Positions 25,901 through 37,012 are shown, counted from the first letter of the stretch. The stretch: DNA of 64,000 nucleotides from CBDFKY01 sp965248995 (GCA_965248995.1 CBDFKY010000005.1:62001-126000), one strand, 5' to 3'. Program-made: numbers and translations. Notes: generated from the letters alone by a model not told the origin.

Positions 25901-28274
25901 GCACCGCCTGTAATCAATACGTTGTGAGACTTGCCACTCCAGTCCCATGCGCGAAGATCCACCGCACCACTACCATTCGCGCGATCGCCTATTTCAAATA
26001 ATCCACCAGCAGAAAAATATCCTAATGCGTTTGTATCAAGATTTAAAATGCCCGTTGCACCGTTACCAAGCCCAATACTGGTGTTGGATGCCACTGGTCT
26101 TATAACGATATTTCCACCAGCCTGAAAATTGCTGTATGATCCGTTGTTATCAACAATACGGTTTGATGTAATGGTAATATTGCCATTTGTGGAAGTAACA
26201 TCCATACGACTCTGATCAAAATCGCCTGAGCCAGGACTGGGATTGTTTATCAGTGCATAAATATCAATATTACCATTTACCGTGGAGATAATATGTGTAC
26301 CTGAATTTGAAGCTGTTTCTATTCCTTCGTCATCACCACCATTTTGTTGTGTCACTCCGTGCAAGAGGATGTTTCCGTCTGTCGAAGTAAGCTGTGATAC
26401 GCCATCATAGATCAAAAGACCATCATTCTCACCACCTCCCGCACCGCCGTTGCCATAGATACTGATATTACCACTGCTGGTATTAATGATGCTATTGTTA
26501 ACTCTTACCCCCCAAGTGTTCGATCCCGAAGAACTATCATATCCATGTCCCACAACAGACACGTTTCCCTGATTCGTAGAAACAGTACTATCATTAATTG
26601 AAACACCCATTTCATTGCCAGAAACACCATAAGCACTGTCGGTTAGTGCCATAGCTGCATTATCCCATTGTCCACTGGTTTGCCCGTTAGAAGCGGCGTT
26701 ACCACCACCTGCGCTGAAATTTCCTCCATTGGTAATGACCGTGGTATTGGCAAGGTTAATGGCGCCTGCGCCTGAATTATCACTATCACTATTGAGTTTG
26801 ACGTTCAGCTTTCCCGTGCCGCCTGTCACTTCAATACGTCGCGTGCCTGTATTTTTAATCGTATTTGCTGCACGCAAAATTAATCCCGCATCATTGGCAC
26901 CGCTGGATTTGGTAATATTTGCTGACAAGGTAATATCACCCTTTTGGGTAACATTACCATCACTGTCATTGGTGGTGATGATTACCGTCGTTCCGCTTTC
27001 AAGCGCGCTGTTAATGGTGGTGTTAAGGACAGTTGAACTATTAGCGGTAGGGGTAAAAATATTTGGATTTCCCCCAGAGAATGTACCCCCTGCTGTTGCC
27101 GATGTGATGGTGACATTACGTGGATCGAGCAGCCATGTGCCTGAATGTGATCCTTTCGCTTTGCCTTGGGCAATTACGTCACCAGTGGCCGTCAGTTTTT
27201 CCTTCCCTGAAGTCTCAACGAATCCGCCATTACCGCCTTTTTCGCCGCCCTGTGCTTCGATATGCCCCTTGAACTCCGTCCCACCATCCGCCCAGACGAT
27301 CACTTTGCCGCCGTCCCCTTGCGTGGCCGCATTGGCGGTAATGACCGAACCGTTATCAATTCGGGTATTCCCGGCGCGGGGCGTATTGCCACTCCCCTGT
27401 ACATCGCCGCCGATGAGAATGCTGCCTGCCTTGTTTTCCCCGGACGCATCGATTTTTGCATTCTGCAGCGAAACATCCGCGCCCGGCCCGCTGAAACGGT
27501 CGGCGCAAGAATCTCCCCTTTCACCTGTACCAGGTTTTCGACCAGTTGTTTGCCTGCCGCCGCCGTAATGTTCACTTCACCACCGGCCGCGTCGATCCTG
27601 CCGGTGTTGCGCACCAGCTGCTTCACTGCCTTCGGACTGATTCCGAACCGGATCAGTTTGTCGCCATACAGATCCACCGCGAATGTCTCTCCGGCGCCCA
27701 GGGTGATCTTTCCGAGAGTCGCCCTGATGATACCGTTATTCTCCACGTTCGGAGCGACCAGCCCCACCAGACCCGCTTCTTTCGCAGTGATCGTACCATC
27801 GTTTACGATACGCGCATCGGGATTACCGGCTTTATCGAACTGGCCGCTTCCTTTCATGAAAGCTTTCGTGTCGATATCGGCGGTAGTCGCAAGCAAGCTT
27901 CCAACATCGACTTTGGCACCTTTGCTGAACATCACACCATCAGGATTGACCAGCACGACGTTGCCGTTCGCTTTTAGAGCACCATCGATCCGGCTGGCAC
28001 CCAGACCTCCCATGACACGGTTCAGGGTGGAGGATGAGGAAGAAGGCTGATGAAATTCAGTGATTTCGCCCGGGTCGATATTGAAGCTATGCCAATCGAT
28101 CACCGCCTTATCGGAATGCTGAAAAATATCTATTTTTCCGGCACCGATGGCGATACTTGCGTTACCCCCAACCACTTTTCCACCTTCCGGGGCCGCATAC
28201 GCCTGGCTTACCAGCCCGATCATCAGGGCAGTCATGGTATGAAGAGAAGTGTTACGCAGCAACGCATATTTCAT
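22966..28274 (-). pseudogene. two-partner secretion exoprotein (filamentous haemagglutinin-like), frameshifted
   Basis: The 5' part (28274-27300) has a signal peptide (ALMIGLVSQAYA) and the TPS secretion domain with IDIFQHSDKAVIDWHSFNI, NRVMGGLGASRIDGAL and NPDGVMFSKGAKVD. At about 27481-27490 the frame is lost in a G/C run: the minus strand reads GCGGGCCGGGCG, and one more C gives A-G-P-G-A-D-V and joins the second open frame (27303-22966). The joined product would be about 1769 residues with beta-helix repeats, a YDG-type domain (INRAYDGT-like, near 23.5-23.7 kb) and a proline-rich tail. Its transporter gene lies 76 nt upstream. It could be a true loss, a phase-variable site or a sequencing error. 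Confidence 0.85.
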
Positions 28275-28350
28275 ACAGGATTATAGCATTTCATTTCTTA
28301 AAGAAATGTTACCTGCCGGCGTGGGTATTTTACCATTTACTAACGACTGT

Positions 28351-30037
28351 TCAGAATTTGAACGAAAGCTGCGCCATGAGACGGGGGCTCCCGCTATTCC
28401 CATAAATCGGGTTTTCAATTTTTTTACCGAGCGGCCATGCAAGCCCCACCATTCCTTCAACGCCGCTTTCATGAATGATATGCGCTCCGAGGCCAGCGGA
28501 AGATGCGTCGGCATCGGCGCCGTTCGTATCCAGGTTCCATACTTTGCCCTGGTCATAAAACGCAAACGGAATCATGTAGGTCTCATAGCGTGGAGTAATG
28601 CCTAAATAGCGCAGTTCCACGGAAGCGGCGATTCCATTGTCTCCTGTTATTTCGGAAGGATCATAGGCCCTTCCGAAACGCTGGCCGCCATATCCGAACT
28701 CTTCCGAAGAAAAAAGCGGATCGGAAGCAACCTGTCCGGCAATATCCCCTTTCAGTTGCCACCCATCCGTAATCGATTGTTCACGCGTATAGGAAAAATT
28801 GAACGTAGTACTTTCAGGGTCCGCTTCGGCGCGCGAAAGATGCGGCAGTCGGGCGCTGCTCGCTCCAAGCCAGCCGACACCCTGACTTAATGTCGCGGAA
28901 ACATCATTATAGCCATTCCAGCTATCATATGTATTATAGTCAACGGTACCATTCACCAGACGAATACGATCCCGCGTTAGTGGCACATCATCGAAAATAT
29001 CTCCCTCCGTATTCTTTCCCGTGAACTGCAGGGTAAAAAATAAATTCTCCCTGTCTTTGCCTTATTGGCTGGTAGCGAAGTCCAAGGCCCGCCTCCAACG
29101 CATTACTGTTGATGTGATTCTTTACCAGCCGATATCCAGGTCTGGCTTTAACATAACTTCCATTCAGCATAAGGGTTAATTGCGGGGAAAGCGTAATATC
29201 GTGGTTGAACGCGCCGTAAGCCAGTTCCTTAAAAGGAATACTGGTGGAAGCGGAGACCGTGGTGAGCTGGTTGGGGAAAAAGCTTTTCTGGTAGGTCGCA
29301 GCCTGCTGGTAGGGACCTAAAAAGCGCGATCCAAAATTATCCAGGCTTATCAGCCCCCGGCCATGGTCGTGAACTTCTTCCAGGATAAGTTTGACCGCTC
29401 CTTCAGGAAGGGCTTTGTCGGGCAGGATCGTCCCATGAAATTTCAAATCCGGCAGGTCATTCAGTCGCAGCATTAGGGATTCAAGCCTTTTCGTCGTGAC
29501 GGGCCGCTGCCTTTTGATATCTTTTATAATGCCGACGATGATGCGGTTGCTCTTATCAACGCTTTTATATTCCACCTGCCCGATATATCCTTCCAAGATA
29601 TGTATCTCCAGGCGCCCTTCTTCAATCGTCTGTGCGGGAACATACGCCCGGGAAAGGAAATATCCTTTTGCATGGTAGCGTTCGGTTATCTGCCCGGTGA
29701 TGGCCCAGGCGATGTCGAGCGTAATATCCCTGCCGATATAAGGAGAAAAGATGTCCTGCAGTTCGTTGTCTTTAAATGCGGTATTACCCTTCATTACCAC
29801 ATTTTTCAGGGTAAAATGAATGGATTTCGCGGTTTCAGGAACAGTAATTGGAGACGGAGCATTCACTATACCGGTATCTGAATCCCCCGCCTGTTCAGGG
29901 ATGGATAACGTCGGCAATACGACACGGCTTGGATCCGCCGAACCGGGAAGGGACGCCGCATAGCCGTCATCTGTCCCGCAGAAAATGACAGAATATAGCA
30001 TTACACCTTGTAAAAATAAGGCGGATGTACGTAACAT
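28351..30037 (-). pseudogene. two-partner secretion transporter (FhaC/ShlB family), frameshifted
   Basis: The N-terminal 349 residues (from 30037) have a signal sequence, POTRA-like regions (IHFTLKNVVMKGNTAFKDNEL, GYFLSRAYVPAQTIEEGRLEIHILEGYIGQV) and the start of the barrel. After LRYQPIRQRQ the frame shifts. The minus strand has CAGGGAG; removing one G gives RQENLFFTLQFTGKN and joins the second frame (to 28351), ending LMAQLSFKF as outer-membrane barrels do. The repaired length is 561 residues, normal for the family. It is upstream of its exoprotein gene in the same operon. Both partners therefore carry one single-base indel. Confidence 0.86.
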
Positions 30038-30195
30038 GGGAATGCATCCCTGGCTGATATCAGACGTTAAACGAAAAAAATCTAAAAAAAATGCTGATTC
30101 AGAGTGTTACGGAAAAAGATAAAATTTGTGTAAAAGTGATCCAAGTGATTAAGCATGGGCTACACGAATCTTGGTCAGCACTATAACTAAGGAAA

Positions 30196-31437
30196 TCAGC
30201 CTTTCTCCACCACCGCTTCCAGCCCGTAGGCATCATGCAGGGCTCGCAGCGCCAGTTCAATGTAGGACTCCTCAATCAACACGCTGATTTTGATTTCAGA
30301 CGTGGTGATGACCATGATATTGATCCCTTTCGCCGCCAGCGTCTTGAACATCTCCTGCGCAACACCGGCGTGGGAGCGCATCCCTACCCCTACTGCTGAG
30401 AGCTTCGCAACATTGTCGTCCGCATGAAGCGCTTTATACCCTATCGTGTCTTTTAAACCATCCAGCAGTTTTTTCGCTTTGGGTAAATCCCCTTGCGCGA
30501 CCGTGAAAGTCACGTCGGTCGTCTTACCGTCCGGCGTCACGTTTTGGACGATCATATCGACATTGAGGTTCGCTTCTGCCAGCGGACCGAAAATCGCGGC
30601 GCAGATTCCCGGTTTGTCGTCCACGGAAGAAAGGGTGATACGCGCCTCGTCACGGCTGTAGGCCAGCCCCGTCACTCGATGTTTTTCCATCATATCCTCC
30701 TCTTTGACTAAAATGGTGCCGGGCACGTCGCTGAAACTGGTACGGACCTGCAGGCGTACCTGATGATTCATCGCCATTTCGACGGAGCGCGTTTGCAGGA
30801 CTTTCGCACCGGCGGAGGCCAGCTCCAGCATTTCCTCATAGCTGATCATATCCAGCTTGCGGGCGTTTTTCACGATACGCGGATCGGTAGTGTAGACACC
30901 GTCCACGTCGGTATAGATATCGCAGCGCTCGGCCTTGAAAGCGGCTGCCAAGGCCACGGCGGAAGTATCGGACCCGCCCCGTCCCAACGTGGTGACACGT
31001 CCGGCATCCGTCACGCCCTGAAACCCGGTGATCACCGCCACGCGCCCATCCGCGATGCTCTTGAGCACGGCTTCCGTTTCAATGCTCTCTATCCGCGCCT
31101 TGCCATGTTCACCGGAGGTATGGATCGGCACCTGCCATCCCGCCCAGGAACGGGCCGGTATTCCCATCGAACGCAGGCGCAGCGCCAGCAAACCGGCGGT
31201 TACCTGTTCCCCCGCGGACACCACCATGTCATGATCCGCATACGCTTCTACGTCTTCGAGAGAAGAAAGATCTTTCACGTAACCGACCAGTTCGTCGGTA
31301 ATGCCCGCCATCGCGGAGACGACGACCATCACCTGATGTCCGGCGGCGATTTCACGTGCGACATGGTGCGAGACCATGCGGATACGCTCCGTACCCGCTA
31401 CCGAAGTTCCGCCGAATTTTTGAACGATCAATCCCAT
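30196..31437 (-). CDS. lysC: aspartate kinase
   Basis: A 413-residue monofunctional aspartokinase, the first step to lysine, threonine, methionine and diaminopimelate. The N-terminal kinase domain starts MGLIVQKFGGTSVAGTERI and has TTLGRGGSDTSAVALAAAF and the YTDVDGVYTTDPRIV motif. Two ACT domains follow (TLSSVDDKPGICAAIFGPLAEANLNVDMI and SAVGVGMRSHAGVAQEMFKTLAAKGINIMVI), so feedback inhibition by amino acids is expected. It is transcribed alone, with 158 nt of non-coding DNA separating it from the secretion locus, whose transporter starts at 30037. Confidence 0.96.
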   Translation of the reverse strand: MGLIVQKFGGTSVAGTERIRMVSHHVAREIAAGHQVMVVVSAMAGITDELVGYVKDLSSLEDVEAYADHDMVVSAGEQVTAGLLALRLRSMGIPARSWAGWQVPIHTSGEHGKARIESIETEAVLKSIADGRVAVITGFQGVTDAGRVTTLGRGGSDTSAVALAAAFKAERCDIYTDVDGVYTTDPRIVKNARKLDMISYEEMLELASAGAKVLQTRSVEMAMNHQVRLQVRTSFSDVPGTILVKEEDMMEKHRVTGLAYSRDEARITLSSVDDKPGICAAIFGPLAEANLNVDMIVQNVTPDGKTTDVTFTVAQGDLPKAKKLLDGLKDTIGYKALHADDNVAKLSAVGVGMRSHAGVAQEMFKTLAAKGINIMVITTSEIKISVLIEESYIELALRALHDAYGLEAVVEKG

Positions 31438-31526
31438 AATAACGGCACTATTACGTTACCATCCATTGAAATGCAATGGAAATTCTTAAGCATTTACAGC
31501 TTCTGTTTGCTATGGCATAAATCCCT

Positions 31527-31943
31527 ATGCTCGAATGGATCATCACTGTGATTATGGGGCCGCTGCGTGGCGAGGAACCGTTCTGGCGGATGTTCTGGGT
31601 CTATACGGTACTGGTGAGCGCGGTAACTACGTTTGCCCAGATTATCCTGGAATTCCATCCCTTGCCTTTCCCTGCCGGAGTCAGCACGGCGCTGGCGCGT
31701 TTCGCCACGGGCTTCGGCTACGCTTACGATCTATGGCTGAATATCGGTTTATGGCAATGCGCGTTTAACGGCACCTCGAAACTGACGGGATGCATCACAC
31801 GGTTCGGCGTTATCATAGGTCTGATGTTCACCGTCATCAGCCTGTTTTTCGATTCCACCGGTACGGATTTCATCCCTAAGGACCTGACCACGCAGGCACA
31901 GACGGAACAGCTGACGAAGATTCTCGACATGCTGAAGCATTAA
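31527..31943 (+). CDS. hypothetical membrane protein (138 aa)
   Basis: Predicted membrane segments are MFWVYTVLVSAVTTFAQIIL, the region around YDLWLNIGLWQCAF, and FGVIIGLMFTVISLFF. The C-terminal 25 residues are soluble. It is divergent from lysC (90-nt gap) and convergent with the chemoreceptor gene (9-nt gap). I do not recognise the family. Normal composition and hydrophobic pattern support it as a real gene. Confidence 0.7.
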   Translation: MLEWIITVIMGPLRGEEPFWRMFWVYTVLVSAVTTFAQIILEFHPLPFPAGVSTALARFATGFGYAYDLWLNIGLWQCAFNGTSKLTGCITRFGVIIGLMFTVISLFFDSTGTDFIPKDLTTQAQTEQLTKILDMLKH

Positions 31944-31952
31944 ACGTTTTCG

Positions 31953-34088
31953 TTATTCGGCCCGCAATCCGGTCAGGAATTCATCCACCCGCGTATTCAA
32001 TCCTTCCGCCTGGCGGGAGAGTTCCTGCGCCGCTTCCAGAATCTGTCCGGCGGAATTGTCGGCGTCGGCAGAAGCGCTCGATACGTCCCTCATGCTGCTG
32101 GTGATGACGTCGGTTCCCTTGGCCGCGGTCTGCATGTTGCTGGCGATCTCGTTCGTCGTCGCGGACTGCTCCTCCACCGCCGAGGCGATGGAACTGGAAG
32201 ATTCGGCGATGTGGGCGATGGACCCCTTGATGTCGCGCAGTGAGCTGACGATATCCTCGGAAGCGGAATTCATCTGGTCGATCACGCGGGTGATTTCATC
32301 GATGGATTTATCGGTCTGGTTGGCAAGATTCTTCACTTCGGACGCCACTACGGCGAAGCCTTTTCCGGCTTCACCGGCTCGGGCGGATTCAATCGTCGCG
32401 TTGAGCGCCAGCAGGTTGATCTGGCCGGCGATGTCGGAAATAAGCTGGATCACCTCCTTCACCTTTACGGTCGCCTGTACCAAGGACATGGCATGAGCGT
32501 CCGCCACTTCGGCACGGTGGACGGATTCGCTTACCAGCTGGTTGGAGCGCTGCATCTGCGATGAAATCTCTCGTACCGAAGCGGAGAGTTCTTCGGAAGC
32601 GGAGGCGACGGACTGCACGTTGCTGCCGGTCTGCTGGGCAGCGACCGCGGCCTGACTCGCTGTGTGAGTAGACCTGCCGATGGAAGACGCCACGCCTTCG
32701 GCGGTCTGGGAAAGTTCCGTCGCCGCGGCGGCCACCATGGAAACGAAGCCTTTGATATCCCGTTCAAACTGGTTGGCGAGTTTCAGCCGCTCGCCGCGCT
32801 GCATTTCGGCATCCGCATGTTTTTCCTCGATGTTCTGTTTGAATACCAGCGCCGCCTGAGCCAGTTCCCCGATTTCATCTCCCCGCCCTATATGGACGAC
32901 CTCAGTTTCCCGCTCATCCCGCGACAGACGCCTGATCGTGTTAATCGACTCGGAAAGGGGCACGGTGATCTTGCGGGAGAGGACGTAGCCCAGTCCCCCT
33001 ACGCCGGCGATGACCAGCAAAGATACGATAATAGCTTCATTCACCATCTGGCCGACCACGCCGAGCACTTCATTTTCAGACTCTTCCAGAGCGATCACCC
33101 AATGTTTTCCGAGGACGTCAATCGGTGCATACGATAAAAACTCGGACACCCCCTCATGGTTCGTAGTCCTGGCGATGCCGGATTTTCCTTCCAGCGCCGA
33201 GCGCGTCTGCGGTATGTCGAGCTTCGCGCTCAGGACATCATCTTCTTTGGAACGGCTGGAATCCGTACGGTAGAGCAGGTCTGGCCCGATAAGGAACGCA
33301 TCGCCCGTCTTGCCCAGCCCTTCCCGAATGCCGGCGCTCATCAGCTCGTTCATTCTGCCAAGCGGCATCTGATAGGCGAGCACGCCGATTTTCTTACCCG
33401 TCGCGTCCAGTACGGGAGTGGCGACAAATCCGGCAGGAACGTTACTGCTGGGAGGATAAAGCTTGAAATCCGAAAAGAATATATCCCCCGGTCTGGCGGA
33501 AGCCGCCGCCGCTTCCCGGAAAACCGCACCTAGATCCGTATCTTTCCCTTCCCCATGCGCAACGTTCGAAGCGAAATCACGCTCTTTGAACACCGTGTAG
33601 ACGACATTTCCTTCCATATCTATCAGGAAAACATCGTAATAGCCGTTTTTCTGCTGAACCTGATGAAACCAGGGATGATATCTTGCGTGCAATTTGGAAT
33701 AGCGCGAACCGTCGCTCGCCGAGTCCATCACATCTTTTTTGCCGAGGGGATTAGGGTTCGTATCGATATAGAGTTTCTGCAGCGCCTGCTCCTGATTACC
33801 GTCCAGTCCCAGTTCGAACCAAGCACTTTGGAAGTCCTTCAACGCCGAGGTGATTTCCTCGTTGGCCGCGTTGATCACCAGATTATCCCTGATATTCTGG
33901 AAATATTTTTCCACTTCGGCTTTTTTCGCGGTACGCAGTACCGACATCTTGTTCACCTGCGATTCGACCATGTGACCTTTGGCCCGCGACACCACCAGCG
34001 CACTGGTGATCGCTGAGCCGAGCACGGAAGATACCATCATCAACGCCAGTATTTTATGAGATATTTTCCAGTCAGCCAGTCTCTTCAT
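31953..34088 (-). CDS. methyl-accepting chemotaxis protein with periplasmic Cache-like sensor
   Basis: A 711-residue chemoreceptor. The ATG at 34088 (MKRLADWKISHKIL) is preferred over an upstream start at 34136. The first membrane helix (about residues 10-35) is followed by a long periplasmic region of about 300 residues containing NGYYDVFLIDMEGNVVYTVFKERDF and GKHWVIALEESE, like a double Cache fold. After the second helix (IIVSLLVIAGVGGLGYVL) come a HAMP segment and the signalling domain with its conserved tip (NLLALNATIESARAGEAGKGFAVVASEVKNLA). No C-terminal methylation-tether pentapeptide is seen. It signals to CheA at the flagellar system, whose fliQ and fliR lie at 52 kb. Confidence 0.93.
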   Translation of the reverse strand: MKRLADWKISHKILALMMVSSVLGSAITSALVVSRAKGHMVESQVNKMSVLRTAKKAEVEKYFQNIRDNLVINAANEEITSALKDFQSAWFELGLDGNQEQALQKLYIDTNPNPLGKKDVMDSASDGSRYSKLHARYHPWFHQVQQKNGYYDVFLIDMEGNVVYTVFKERDFASNVAHGEGKDTDLGAVFREAAAASARPGDIFFSDFKLYPPSSNVPAGFVATPVLDATGKKIGVLAYQMPLGRMNELMSAGIREGLGKTGDAFLIGPDLLYRTDSSRSKEDDVLSAKLDIPQTRSALEGKSGIARTTNHEGVSEFLSYAPIDVLGKHWVIALEESENEVLGVVGQMVNEAIIVSLLVIAGVGGLGYVLSRKITVPLSESINTIRRLSRDERETEVVHIGRGDEIGELAQAALVFKQNIEEKHADAEMQRGERLKLANQFERDIKGFVSMVAAAATELSQTAEGVASSIGRSTHTASQAAVAAQQTGSNVQSVASASEELSASVREISSQMQRSNQLVSESVHRAEVADAHAMSLVQATVKVKEVIQLISDIAGQINLLALNATIESARAGEAGKGFAVVASEVKNLANQTDKSIDEITRVIDQMNSASEDIVSSLRDIKGSIAHIAESSSSIASAVEEQSATTNEIASNMQTAAKGTDVITSSMRDVSSASADADNSAGQILEAAQELSRQAEGLNTRVDEFLTGLRAE

Positions 34089-34180
34089 CGCGAGAACTCC
34101 GTGTCTTAAACCAAGGTTACAGATCAGCAGTACCACGGTGGACGTAAAAAAAAGGTAAAAGAAGCGAGGGTATAGGTGAT

Positions 34181-34831
34181 TTATAAATGCACGACCCTGT
34201 CCATCCGGGCCGCCAGTTCCGGATTATGCGTTACGATAAGCGCCGCGGCGTTCTGCTTGCGAAGCGCCCCCACCATGATTGCCTCGACGTGCGCCGACGT
34301 GTGGGGATCCAGATTTCCGGTCGGCTCATCCGCCAGAAAGAGGGCGGGCCGGTGGACAAGGGCGCGGGCGATGGCCACCCGCTGTTGTTCACCGCCTGAC
34401 AATGCGCCGGACAGATGATGCAGGCGCTCTTTCAAACCGACCATGCCCAGTAATTCCGTCGCACGCTGAGGTTCGCTGACTTTATTCAACATCAGCGGCA
34501 CACATACATTTTCATGCGCCGTCAATTCCGGCAGCAAATGATGGAACTGGTAGACGAAACCTAATTTTTCACGGCGCAGACGCGTTGCCTGCGAAGCGGT
34601 GGCATGATGTGCGGCCGTTCCCCCGATCCAAACTTCACCCGCATCGGGCTGCAGCAGTAATCCGGCGATATGCAGCAAGGTGGATTTACCGCACCCGCTC
34701 GCCCCGACCAGCGCGACGATTTCTCCTTTATGCATGGTTAGATCGAAGGGCTTGAGCGCCGTCACCCGACCTGCGGAACCCTGCGGATAGGATTTCGTCA
34801 CTCCTTTCAACTGCAGCATGATTTCAGCCAT
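34181..34831 (-). CDS. lolD: lipoprotein-releasing ABC transporter ATP-binding protein
   Basis: The 216-residue ATPase of the LolCDE complex, which releases lipoproteins from the inner membrane for transfer to the outer membrane. Visible motifs are Walker A GASGCGKSTLLHI, the signature LSGGEQQRVAIARAL, Walker B ALFLADEPTGNLD and the switch His in IVTHN. The LolD phrase YQFHHLLPELTAHENV is present. The ATG at 34831 overlaps the end of the permease gene by 8 nt; the longer frame to 34891 is Arg/Pro-rich and lies within the permease coding region. Confidence 0.95.
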   Translation of the reverse strand: MAEIMLQLKGVTKSYPQGSAGRVTALKPFDLTMHKGEIVALVGASGCGKSTLLHIAGLLLQPDAGEVWIGGTAAHHATASQATRLRREKLGFVYQFHHLLPELTAHENVCVPLMLNKVSEPQRATELLGMVGLKERLHHLSGALSGGEQQRVAIARALVHRPALFLADEPTGNLDPHTSAHVEAIMVGALRKQNAAALIVTHNPELAARMDRVVHL

Positions 34832-36086
34832 TACGCAGCGTCTCCGCCGGATCGAGGGAGGCCGCCTTATAGGCGGGATAAATCGTGGCAAGCAGTGAAA
34901 ATACCAGTGCCATGCCCGTGATCATCACCACTTCGAAAGGGTCCGTTTTTGTGGGGAGCGTGGATAGAAAATAAATGTTCGCCACCAGTATCTCCTGACC
35001 GATCAGATGCTCGATGGCGGATTTGATCGCCTCCAGTTTTGCGGCGCCGAGCAGTCCGAGCAACAGGCCGAGCAGGGTGCCCATCACTCCGATACTCATG
35101 CCGGAAGCGATGAACAAGGTGATGATTCCCCGCTTACTCATCCCCATCGTCCGCAGGATAGCGATGTCCGAGCGTTTATCTTTCACCATCATGACGAGTG
35201 AGGAAATGATATTGAAGACCGCCACCAGGATAATCAGCGCCAGGATGATCACCATCACGTTGCGCTGCACTTCCAGCGCGGTGAAGACCGAGGCGTGGAC
35301 CTCCTCCCACGAAAACGCGCGGTAACCATTGCCAAGCTGCCGGTTCAACCGGACGCTTATGTTTCCTGCCTGTTCCATATCCGGCAGGGTAATCTCCAGC
35401 AGGCTCGCCGGATCCGGTCCTTTGGCGGCAAGTGCGAAATACACGGTTGCCGCATCGTAGGGCATCAATATCAACGCGCTATCAAGCGCGTGCATCCCCA
35501 GCTTGAACGTGCCGAGCATCGGATAAGCCTTTATACGCGGTACAGAGCCGAAGGCCGTCGCCCTTCCCTGCGGTGAAATAAGGGTAACGCTGTCACCGGG
35601 ACGCAGACGCAGCGCCTGCGCCAGGCTTTCACCGATCAGTACGCCGTTTCCTTCCATAAAGGCACGGCGCGCAGCCTCGCTCATACTGGCGACCAGTTTC
35701 GGTTTGGTCGCGATATCGTCGGCGTGGATACCAATGATCTGGGCCCCCTGCGCCGTATCCGTAGCACCCGTCGCCATGACCTGTCCCTCGATACGCGGAA
35801 TGACGGTAGCACCGGCAGGCAAGGCAGGCAGGATGCCTGTTTTCAACGCTCGCGCATCGGAAATGACGGCACGATTCGCCACCAGTTGAATATGGCCGTC
35901 CACGCCGATGAAACTGGCCAGCATTTCCTGACGGATACCGTTCATCAGCGAAGTCACCAGAATCAGGGTAGCGACGCCGAGCATGATTCCCAGCATGGAA
36001 AACCAGGAAATAAGTGAGATAAACCCGCCCTTGCGCTTGGTAAGCAGGGTGCGCCGGACTAACAATGGAATCAAACGGGATGACAT
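34824..36086 (-). CDS. lolC: lipoprotein-releasing ABC transporter permease (LolC/LolE family)
   Basis: A 420-residue permease with the typical layout: helix 1 near the N-terminus (FISLISWFSMLGIMLGVATLILVTSLMNG), a large periplasmic MacB-like domain, then three helices (VMVIILALIILVAVFNIISSLVMMV, GIITLFIASGMSIGVMGTLLGLLLGLLG, MALVFSLLATIYPAYKAA). It ends LDPAETLRNG, a common end for this family. As in many alphaproteobacteria there is one C/E-type permease gene with lolD, so the complex may use it as a homodimer. It overlaps lolD. Confidence 0.94.
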   Translation of the reverse strand: MSSRLIPLLVRRTLLTKRKGGFISLISWFSMLGIMLGVATLILVTSLMNGIRQEMLASFIGVDGHIQLVANRAVISDARALKTGILPALPAGATVIPRIEGQVMATGATDTAQGAQIIGIHADDIATKPKLVASMSEAARRAFMEGNGVLIGESLAQALRLRPGDSVTLISPQGRATAFGSVPRIKAYPMLGTFKLGMHALDSALILMPYDAATVYFALAAKGPDPASLLEITLPDMEQAGNISVRLNRQLGNGYRAFSWEEVHASVFTALEVQRNVMVIILALIILVAVFNIISSLVMMVKDKRSDIAILRTMGMSKRGIITLFIASGMSIGVMGTLLGLLLGLLGAAKLEAIKSAIEHLIGQEILVANIYFLSTLPTKTDPFEVVMITGMALVFSLLATIYPAYKAASLDPAETLRNG

Positions 36087-36127
36087 GGGACCGTTATAGA
36101 GGGGTTACGTCCATTATAAAACGCTTT

Positions 36128-37012
36128 TTATGCGGCATCGGGAACGGCGTTTTCAGGACGGCGTACCACGATGATCGCTACTCCCGCTATCGTACATATA
36201 CCGCCGAGGATAAACTGCCAGGTTACGGGTTCGACGAAAAACCATTGGACGAAGGCGATGCCGAATACGGGCACGAGTAACGTGTAGGGCACCACTTTGG
36301 AGATGGGATAACGGCGCATCAGGCTGTACCATGTGCCATAAGCCAGAATCGTGGAAATCAGCACGGTATACGAAAGCGCGGCCCATGTCTGGAACGTGGC
36401 GCGGTGAAATACTGCAAACTGACCGTGCTCGAAGACGGCGCTGATGCCTGCCAGAACGGGTGCGCTGAACAACGCCATCCAGCCGAGTACCCCGATCATA
36501 TTCACCTGTTGAAAACGTTTGAGGAAAATATTGCTTAGCGCCCAAATAAACGCTCCGGTGCAGGCAATCAGGAACTGCCAATATTGCGCTACAATCCGCG
36601 GACTGCCGCAGATAATCAGAATACCGGCGAACGAAATGAGCATTCCGAGCGATCGCCAGTGCCCGATACGGTCCTTGAACAGGATACTTCCGAGAAGACA
36701 GGAAAAAGGCACGCCCAGCTGGGAAGAAATTACCGCGCTTGAAACATCCAGACCTGCGTAAATCGACAGGTATAATAATGAAAAATGGGTCACCCCCAGT
36801 AAGCCGGACAAGGGCAGGATATGGCGTATCGGTGCGGGAGGCCGGGGGAAAAAGGGTACGATTAACAGCGCGGTGATCGCAAAGCGCAGGGCCAGCAGCC
36901 AGAAAGGCGGCATGACGGCAAGCACCAGTTTCGCCGCTATAAAGTTTCCGCCCCAGCAGGCAGCGACGAGCATGGCTTGTAAATGGTAGGACTGGCGCAC
37001 GTGATACGTCAA
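36128..37012 (-). CDS. EamA/DMT-family transporter
   Basis: A 294-residue inner-membrane protein with about ten hydrophobic segments in two EamA repeats. The N-terminal repeat has LVAACWGGNFIAAKLVL, and the C-terminal repeat has SYTVLISTILAYGTWYSLMRRYP and PYTLLVPVFGIAF. This family exports amino acids or other small metabolites; a resemblance to YdcZ/EamA amino-acid exporters is general only. It is transcribed alone, 69 nt after rpmA and 41 nt before lolC's start region. The substrate is unknown. Confidence 0.88.
   Translation of the reverse strand: MTYHVRQSYHLQAMLVAACWGGNFIAAKLVLAVMPPFWLLALRFAITALLIVPFFPRPPAPIRHILPLSGLLGVTHFSLLYLSIYAGLDVSSAVISSQLGVPFSCLLGSILFKDRIGHWRSLGMLISFAGILIICGSPRIVAQYWQFLIACTGAFIWALSNIFLKRFQQVNMIGVLGWMALFSAPVLAGISAVFEHGQFAVFHRATFQTWAALSYTVLISTILAYGTWYSLMRRYPISKVVPYTLLVPVFGIAFVQWFFVEPVTWQFILGGICTIAGVAIIVVRRPENAVPDAA

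Noticed and set aside
26729..28050. Long plus-strand frames opposite the haemagglutinin gene
   Set aside because: They are Pro/Ser-rich mirror images of the Gly/Thr/Asn-rich repeats and have no independent support.
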